A stretch of DNA of 64,000 bases from assembly GCF_049060325.1 (NCBI RefSeq), contig NZ_JBMGPW010000007.1:91394-155393 (forward strand). Reading direction: 5' to 3'. Position 1 is the first letter of the stretch. Each line of letters starts with the position of its first letter. The stretch is from Vescimonas sanitatis. Its GTDB lineage: Bacteria > Bacillota > Clostridia > Oscillospirales > Oscillospiraceae. A program made the position numbers and the translations under genes. Positions 60,101 to 64,000 of the stretch are shown piece after piece. The notes beneath the pieces were generated by a model. It was not told the origin of the DNA and searched no databases. It saw only the letters and a list, made by a program, of their open reading frames with translations.

Positions 60101-61279
60101 GTACCGGGTCTTGCCATCATCAGCGGTAACGGTGAAGGAGGTAACTAGATTGTCCGGCTTACCCGTTTCGATGATGATACGCCATGTGGCGCTCAGTGCA
60201 TTGTATTTCGTGCCGTATGCCGGATCATAGGGTGTTACCTGATAGGCCAAAGACCCTTGGGCCACAGAACCCGCCACCGAATTGGCGATTAGTCCAGTTC
60301 CTACCTCAACATCCACTGTTAATTGGGAACGGTCTACATTTTTCGGCAGCTTCACCGTCACCGTGCGAGCCGCGGCATCGATACTGCCCACAGAGCCGCC
60401 AATGGTCACCCGGTCAATGACCGGCTCTTTGATGCGATTCTGTTCAACGTAGGAAAGATACTCCGGAACGATCTGCTCATAGATGATCCGTAGTGCCGCG
60501 GGGCTGACCCGACTATAGCCTTTTTTGGTAATATACCTTTGCAGGTATTCCTGCATGAACTGAACGGCCTCCTCGCCGCCCGCACGCCACTTTGCTTCAT
60601 AGGAGTCAAAGAGACGGTTGCCTCCCATGCCGACAGTATCGTCGTCATAAAAGGCGGTATCCATGCCTAGCCAGTAGCCCAGTGTGCCGAGCATATCCGC
60701 ATTGGCCGGATGATACGCGCCGATATTGGTCTTTGCCGCATTGATCTTATCTATTACAAGATAGAGCTGATGATAGGTATCCGCGAACAGCTCCGCCATA
60801 CCCAGCAGTTCCTGGGTATTCGCTTCTGTCCACGTTTCCTTACTGGTAGCCTCCGCTGCAAAGGTATAGACTGGGAATGTCCGTCCATCTGCTGCAGTAA
60901 GGTTATAGCGAATCGGCCTTGAAAAATCATAAGAATTGTTAAGTACTATATCAGCTTTATTATCCTTTGAACTCTTGTTGTCGCCAAAGTAAATGGAGGT
61001 CGGCGTCATGACATAGGAGCTTGCATCGGAACCCTGCGGCACGCCGTATACATTGATAAAGCCGCCAAAATTGGCATATAGCGGGGCCATTACAGCACTG
61101 CCGTTATAGAAAGTACCACTGTTTTGCAAATACCTGTCACCGCTGGCCGTACCGGTGGCCGGCCAAGTACCAACTGCTGCGAAAGCCTGTACCGTCAGAG
61201 AAAGGGTCATTACCAGTGCCAGTGCCATGGCGAGGGCACTGCGCAGCGGCTTTTTGAAATTGTGTGTTGTCTTTTTCAT
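57143..61279 (-). CDS. Large secreted alpha/alpha-toroid protein with DUF5018/cadherin-like repeats
   Basis: 1378 aa. Signal peptide (about 1-34, ALAMALALVMTLSLTVQAFA). About four DUF5018/cadherin-like sandwiches (pattern: ITxF, TVTLPAGT, F..P..YTVTAEDG, YTVTVT), then an alpha/alpha-toroid of terpenoid-cyclase/prenyltransferase type (about 650-956; MTNIDRKIMTLTARGIDC, GPIFALNALDMGNY, LDMVTMLMQSIAPYQ, GASQIICALSAMGVDVHTD), then four more sandwiches. C-terminal tail LWDELGNNSDVADHQTSH ends in KRDWS. The toroid is the fold of the intrinsic-factor alpha domain; the matching DUF4430 domain is on the 423-aa protein. Downstream of, and nearly touching, the permease gene. Confidence 0.83.
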   Translation of the reverse strand: MKKTTHNFKKPLRSALAMALALVMTLSLTVQAFAAVGTWPATGTASGDRYLQNSGTFYNGSAVMAPLYANFGGFINVYGVPQGSDASSYVMTPTSIYFGDNKSSKDNKADIVLNNSYDFSRPIRYNLTAADGRTFPVYTFAAEATSKETWTEANTQELLGMAELFADTYHQLYLVIDKINAAKTNIGAYHPANADMLGTLGYWLGMDTAFYDDDTVGMGGNRLFDSYEAKWRAGGEEAVQFMQEYLQRYITKKGYSRVSPAALRIIYEQIVPEYLSYVEQNRIKEPVIDRVTIGGSVGSIDAAARTVTVKLPKNVDRSQLTVDVEVGTGLIANSVAGSVAQGSLAYQVTPYDPAYGTKYNALSATWRIIIETGKPDNLVTSFTVTADDGKTRYAKIDETNKTIFLNLPEGTDLSAITPVVVHTGTAVTLEGSALDGSISFDFTNSETTPLTMVVTNSNFALRTEYRVTVTARKSSENYITAYKLGDAEGVIDGDNIAITIPYAMDLAAVEPEITISEFAALTAPDALKEGENTYTVTAEDGTERVYTVTITRTAVATGRQILSFTYGAVAGTIDQVNGTISLGLPAGTSTTFAPAIRVSDFATVTPASGEARDFSKPVKYKVTAQNGSTTTYTVTVTVSQEQAENPYKADMESLISKINQRYSRTTAGAWEDWEWMNLGFYQKKLGNLDDGFSIAECIKRLDTTTNVAMTNIDRKIMTLTARGIDCSKLSKYNNGEPFIDAKGNKVDDLAAILYNYSGGYTINGPIFALNALDMGNYTIPENAVWTREKLLETILNHKYLSDGFGLDMVTMLMQSIAPYQNDPVYGERVKAKLWEGFDIVMDSFGTDPFDNPFGVQWGGVYTSEGASQIICALSAMGVDVHTDVRLNNGKDSVLTSFLNYADFVEGYFAHSNTTPKNAMATYQGCYATQWYLGFLNGGGAGHPYSLYYHRFDFSRKLSTEADITSFTLEGKKGVFTTEGGDNIITVTLPAGTPLNDMHPQLQLSDYATILAPDLTGGITFVKDTKTAFTVQAEDGKTTKTYYVVVKLSDEEKPSGAEIYTDTIMLKDANILRDLDILGKNITTGTDSTDIELLLDAGKDTSNLMIYARLSYGATASPALDGKKGMNLSDWTTFTITSGDGTNTRTYRIKATARTQASISAFSLTIGGTVYEGVIDNKANTITVSGVDDSNLSSTSFAPDVTLGPETLVCSPAPGLAQDFSRTVQYIVAGNEKVLSRTYTVSVLNKAGQLISGSGGGGGSDPVTPATGAKITAFSVLGVDGVINQSAGTITVTLPAGTNVTAVAPSVTVTAGAVVSPVPGEVVNLTAPVVYTVTLGEETSRYTVTVTFERSVSQQLWDELGNNSDVADHQTSHTKRDWS

Positions 61280-61288
61280 ATCGTCACC

Positions 61289-62605
61289 TCACTCAGAGCG
61301 AATGGCTTCGTTGGGGCTGATCAGCGTTGCCTTGCGGGCGGGGATCCAAGCGGCGGCAATGGCCACGCCGCCGGAGAACACCACACCGCAGACCGCCAGC
61401 CACCAGGGCAGCACGCACCGCAGCTCACGGGACGCGAAGATCACCGGTATCAGCCACTTGGCGATAAAGCTCAGCACCAAGCCAGCCGCGCCGCCGATCA
61501 CGCCCACGATCAGCGCTTCCGTCAAGAACATCTTGAAGATGTCGCTGCGAACGGTGCCCAGCACCTTCAGCACGCCGATCTCCCGCGTCCGTTCCGTAAT
61601 GGACATCATCATGGTGTTTGCCACGCAGATGGCGGAGATCAGGACAGCGATACCGCCCAGCGCGCCCAACATCCCCTGGATCTGCCGGGACTGCGTCCGC
61701 ACCGTCTCCAGCATATCATTGAGCGAATAGGTGTTCAGCCCCGTGTCCCGGATCAGCTTGACAATACGCTGCACGTCGCTGACGTTCTTCACCTTCACCC
61801 AAACCAAGTCGTAGGTGGGGCCGTTGGCCTTTTCCTCCGCCGTCTTGGTTTGAGTTGTCGCGCCCATGTAATTGGCGTTGGCCTGCGTCATCTCCTGCAA
61901 GCGGTCAAAGGACATGAACGCGGCGGTGGCGAAGTTGTTATTCAGGGTGGAGCAGATACCCGTTACCCGCAGGGTATAGAGATTGCTGGAGGGCAGTGCC
62001 CGTCCGTCGGTGTCAGCCTTCGGCTCGCCGGTCAGGCTGGAGGAATCGAAGGTCATGCGGACAGGTACTTCCAGCAGGTCAATCAGAGCGTTGCCGTTCT
62101 CGTCCACCGCCAGCTCCCAGTCCTTCGCCTTGTTGGCAAGTCCGGCTGCCACATCGTCGGTAAACAGCACCTCCGGATGCAGGCGTGTGCCGTCCTCGGC
62201 CATAACGCCCCGCTCCGGCGTCAGCATGAAGTTTTCCGCCGTGGTCATGTCAATGCCGTAGACGCGCACCATGTTGACATAGTTGCCGGACACGATATAG
62301 GCGGACTGCTGATAGACCGGCGTTACCGCCTCCACACCGTCGATGCCCCGGAACGCCTCCAGTGCCTTGTCGTTCAGCAGCGCCTTGCGCCCGTAATCGC
62401 CGGTGGCAGGCGTCACATCGATCTTTGTCAGGCTGCCCAGTGCCTCGATGCTCTCGCGGTACGCCTGCTCATAGCCCAGACCTACGGAGATCAGCACCAC
62501 GATACACATGACGCCCACCGCCATGGATAGGGCTGTCAGCGCCGTGCGGGTCTTTCGTCGGAACAGGTTGGTGCAGCCGTAGCGAAACAGGTCTTTTGGC
62601 TTCAT
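61289..62605 (-). CDS. MacB/FtsX-type ABC transporter permease
   Basis: 438 aa. MacB_PCD plus FtsX topology: first helix (about 22-42, ALTALSMAVGVMCIVVLI), a large extracytoplasmic domain (about 45-310), then three helices near the C-terminus (LGGIAVLISAICVANTMMM, GVIGGAAGLVLSFIAKWL, AVCGVVFSGGVAIAAA) with the FtsX motif MSITERTREIGVLKVLG. Such permeases act with a separate ATPase as mechanotransducers or exporters at the envelope; the ATPase is not in this window but may be upstream past the edge. Overlaps the upstream gene by 4 nt. Confidence 0.9.
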   Translation of the reverse strand: MKPKDLFRYGCTNLFRRKTRTALTALSMAVGVMCIVVLISVGLGYEQAYRESIEALGSLTKIDVTPATGDYGRKALLNDKALEAFRGIDGVEAVTPVYQQSAYIVSGNYVNMVRVYGIDMTTAENFMLTPERGVMAEDGTRLHPEVLFTDDVAAGLANKAKDWELAVDENGNALIDLLEVPVRMTFDSSSLTGEPKADTDGRALPSSNLYTLRVTGICSTLNNNFATAAFMSFDRLQEMTQANANYMGATTQTKTAEEKANGPTYDLVWVKVKNVSDVQRIVKLIRDTGLNTYSLNDMLETVRTQSRQIQGMLGALGGIAVLISAICVANTMMMSITERTREIGVLKVLGTVRSDIFKMFLTEALIVGVIGGAAGLVLSFIAKWLIPVIFASRELRCVLPWWLAVCGVVFSGGVAIAAAWIPARKATLISPNEAIRSE

Positions 62606-64000
62606 ACATTCCCGTCCTTATTGCTTCCGTCGTAGGTCAGCGGCTTCTCTCCAATATCCGGCGTGCCGCCGTCTGCGTCAAAGTCGTCGTCAAAATCGTC
62701 CAAGGCAGCGGTGTTTTCGGCACCGGGTCCGATCTCGCCGCGCTTATAGCGGATGATGACATAGACCACAATGCCGATCAGGATGAGAGCAAGGATCGCT
62801 ATCAGCAGCCACAGCCACCAGCGGCTGTCTGTGCCGTCTTTATTTGCGTTGACGCTGTTGGCATCTGTATCCGCAGAGCTTTCCGCCACGCTCAGGGGCA
62901 CGGAGATGTCCTGAGAATACGTCTCGCCGTTGGCGTCCTCATACTGGAGGATCATCTTTCCCATAAACGCGCCGATCTTGGAGAAGCCCACCGTTACATC
63001 GGCACTGGTGGAGCCGCCTGCCAGCAGGTCACCCACGTAGCAGGGCGCGGCGGCGGTCATGCCGTCCGTGGCCAGCACCCGGATATTCATAGCCTTGGCG
63101 CGGCCCATGTTGGTCAGCGGCACGGAGATGGTAGCTTCCTTATCCTTGCTGGGTGTGCCGTACACCTCCGGCGTACCGGCCAGAACATCCATCTTCTGGC
63201 TGACCGGCAGCATGATGTTCTGCGCCGCCTTACCGGCCACCGCCTCGGTGGTCTCATAGGTCAGGTTGATGCCCAGCATGGCGGGGCCAACCTCCGCGTC
63301 CTGCTTGGCCATGATCTTGTATTTCAGGATCGTCGTGCCGCCCGGCTTGATGGAGTCGGCATAGGCGGTATCCGTGCCGCCTACGCACAGCGTCAGGCCG
63401 GGGGAATTGGTGAATACCAGGCTGGAGATGATTTTCTTGGCCGTGTCATACTTGGAATTGTTGATCAGGGTCAGGCGCAGCTCCGTCTCCTCGCCTGCCA
63501 TCAGGCCGGATACCTCGGTATCGTCCACATACAGCTTATAGCTCTGCACCATCACCGACATGGCGGAGGCGTCATAGCCGTCGATCACAGTAAACTGCGT
63601 GGAGAAGGAGCCCTCCGCAGGGGCGCTGTTCTCGAAATAGTTGGCCTTGAATTTAATGGACTTGTTGCCGGAGGTGGCAAAGGGCGACACCGTGAAGGTG
63701 TAGTCCAGATACTTCACCTCGCCGCTGGCCCAGTAGTCGAAATATTTGCCTAAATTGGTGGAGTCGATCACGAAGGGGAACTCGTCCAGCGCGGCGGACA
63801 CCACGGGATAGACCGTCACGCTGGTCAGGGTACCGCCTACATTGATCACGGGGATCCGCATGGAGATAGTCTGATTGGGTGTGCCGGTAGGCACGGTATA
63901 GGAGCCGCCCGCATTGGTACCCGCCACCTGAAGGCTGCCGAAGGAGGTAGTGACGCCGGACATATTGCCGTTGTCGGTAACGGTCACATAGGCACTGACC
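62602..64000 (-). CDS. Membrane-anchored CARDB/NEW3-like extracellular protein (5' end outside window)
   Basis: At least 466 residues; the frame stays open to the edge, so the codon at 63987 is internal. Repeated beta modules of the NEW3/CARDB type (TISMRIPVINVGGTLTSVTV, ATISVPLTNMGRAKAMNIRV), then one membrane helix (WLWLLIAILALILIGIVVYV) and an acidic cytoplasmic tail. Such proteins often stand next to MacB-like permeases and may act as an extracellular adaptor. Overlap with the permease (ATGA) supports joint function. Confidence 0.8.
   Translation of the reverse strand, partial: VSAYVTVTDNGNMSGVTTSFGSLQVAGTNAGGSYTVPTGTPNQTISMRIPVINVGGTLTSVTVYPVVSAALDEFPFVIDSTNLGKYFDYWASGEVKYLDYTFTVSPFATSGNKSIKFKANYFENSAPAEGSFSTQFTVIDGYDASAMSVMVQSYKLYVDDTEVSGLMAGEETELRLTLINNSKYDTAKKIISSLVFTNSPGLTLCVGGTDTAYADSIKPGGTTILKYKIMAKQDAEVGPAMLGINLTYETTEAVAGKAAQNIMLPVSQKMDVLAGTPEVYGTPSKDKEATISVPLTNMGRAKAMNIRVLATDGMTAAAPCYVGDLLAGGSTSADVTVGFSKIGAFMGKMILQYEDANGETYSQDISVPLSVAESSADTDANSVNANKDGTDSRWWLWLLIAILALILIGIVVYVIIRYKRGEIGPGAENTAALDDFDDDFDADGGTPDIGEKPLTYDGSNKDGNV

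Noticed and set aside
1..64000. tRNA genes, rRNA genes or CRISPR arrays
   Set aside because: I looked for T-loop signatures, rRNA-like segments and regularly spaced short repeats and found none I can support; the only tandem arrays are the 99-bp, 94-bp and 414-bp repeats.

Overview
The window comes from a high-GC Gram-positive anaerobe of the class Clostridia, most likely an Oscillospiraceae gut bacterium (Oscillibacter/Flavonifractor-like). Supporting signs are the dcw order, a meso-DAP type MurE, a SpoVD-type PBP with PASTA domains, very large secreted beta-rich proteins with sortase-like tails, a CD1871A-family CXXC micro-protein, and consensus promoters and Shine-Dalgarno sites. About 45 to 50 kb is visibly richer in A+T than the rest and carries an integrase.

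Layout. (1) 1-4.8 kb, + strand: a tightly overlapping run of a HAD phosphatase (5' end cut off), an MFS transporter, a glycerophosphodiesterase, rsmD, coaD and a coiled-coil protein. (2) 5.1-18.3 kb, + strand: a shortened division/cell-wall cluster, mraZ-rsmH-ftsL-PBP-murE-mraY-ftsW-murG-murA-ftsQ-ftsZ, with no murF, murD, murC or ftsA and a 99-bp tandem repeat between rsmH and ftsL. (3) 18.4-33.65 kb, - strand: a zinc-ribbon membrane protein, then the most interesting locus. A consensus promoter (TTGACA-N17-TATAAT) and a cobalamin-riboswitch leader head a 3021-aa surface protein. That protein holds a transcobalamin/intrinsic-factor-like beta domain (DUF4430) next to an alpha/alpha-toroid, the two domains of animal intrinsic factor. 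It is followed by a DUF4430 lipoprotein and by an ECF transporter made of a T component and one fused A-A-S polypeptide. I infer a corrinoid capture and import system. (4) 33.66-38.5 kb: a ZIP metal transporter, an OmpR/histidine-kinase pair, and divergent genes for a CXXC micro-protein, a 4Fe-4S membrane protein and a TlpA-like thioredoxin. (5) 38.7-45 kb: a 1296-aa sortase-type surface protein with a coupled membrane protein, and an SDR enzyme divergent from a TetR regulator.

(6) 45.1-50.4 kb: integrated DNA. Two 60-bp copies of the 3' end of rpsI (ribosomal protein S9) lie exactly 2200 bp apart and look like attachment sites. The first interval carries a secreted-protein/membrane-protein pair under a consensus promoter. 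The second site borders an integrase/excisionase pair, with a candidate antisense RNA over the excisionase leader and a regulator-like gene beyond. (7) 50.9-64 kb, - strand: a second surface locus in which the toroid and the DUF4430 domain sit on separate proteins (1378 and 423 aa). With them are two small lipoproteins, a 1348-aa multidomain secreted protein, a MacB/FtsX-type permease and a membrane-anchored NEW3/CARDB-like protein that runs off the window.

Together, loci 3 and 7 suggest that this lineage uses intrinsic-factor-like modules at its surface. The riboswitch ties at least the first to B12; the ligand of the second is open.
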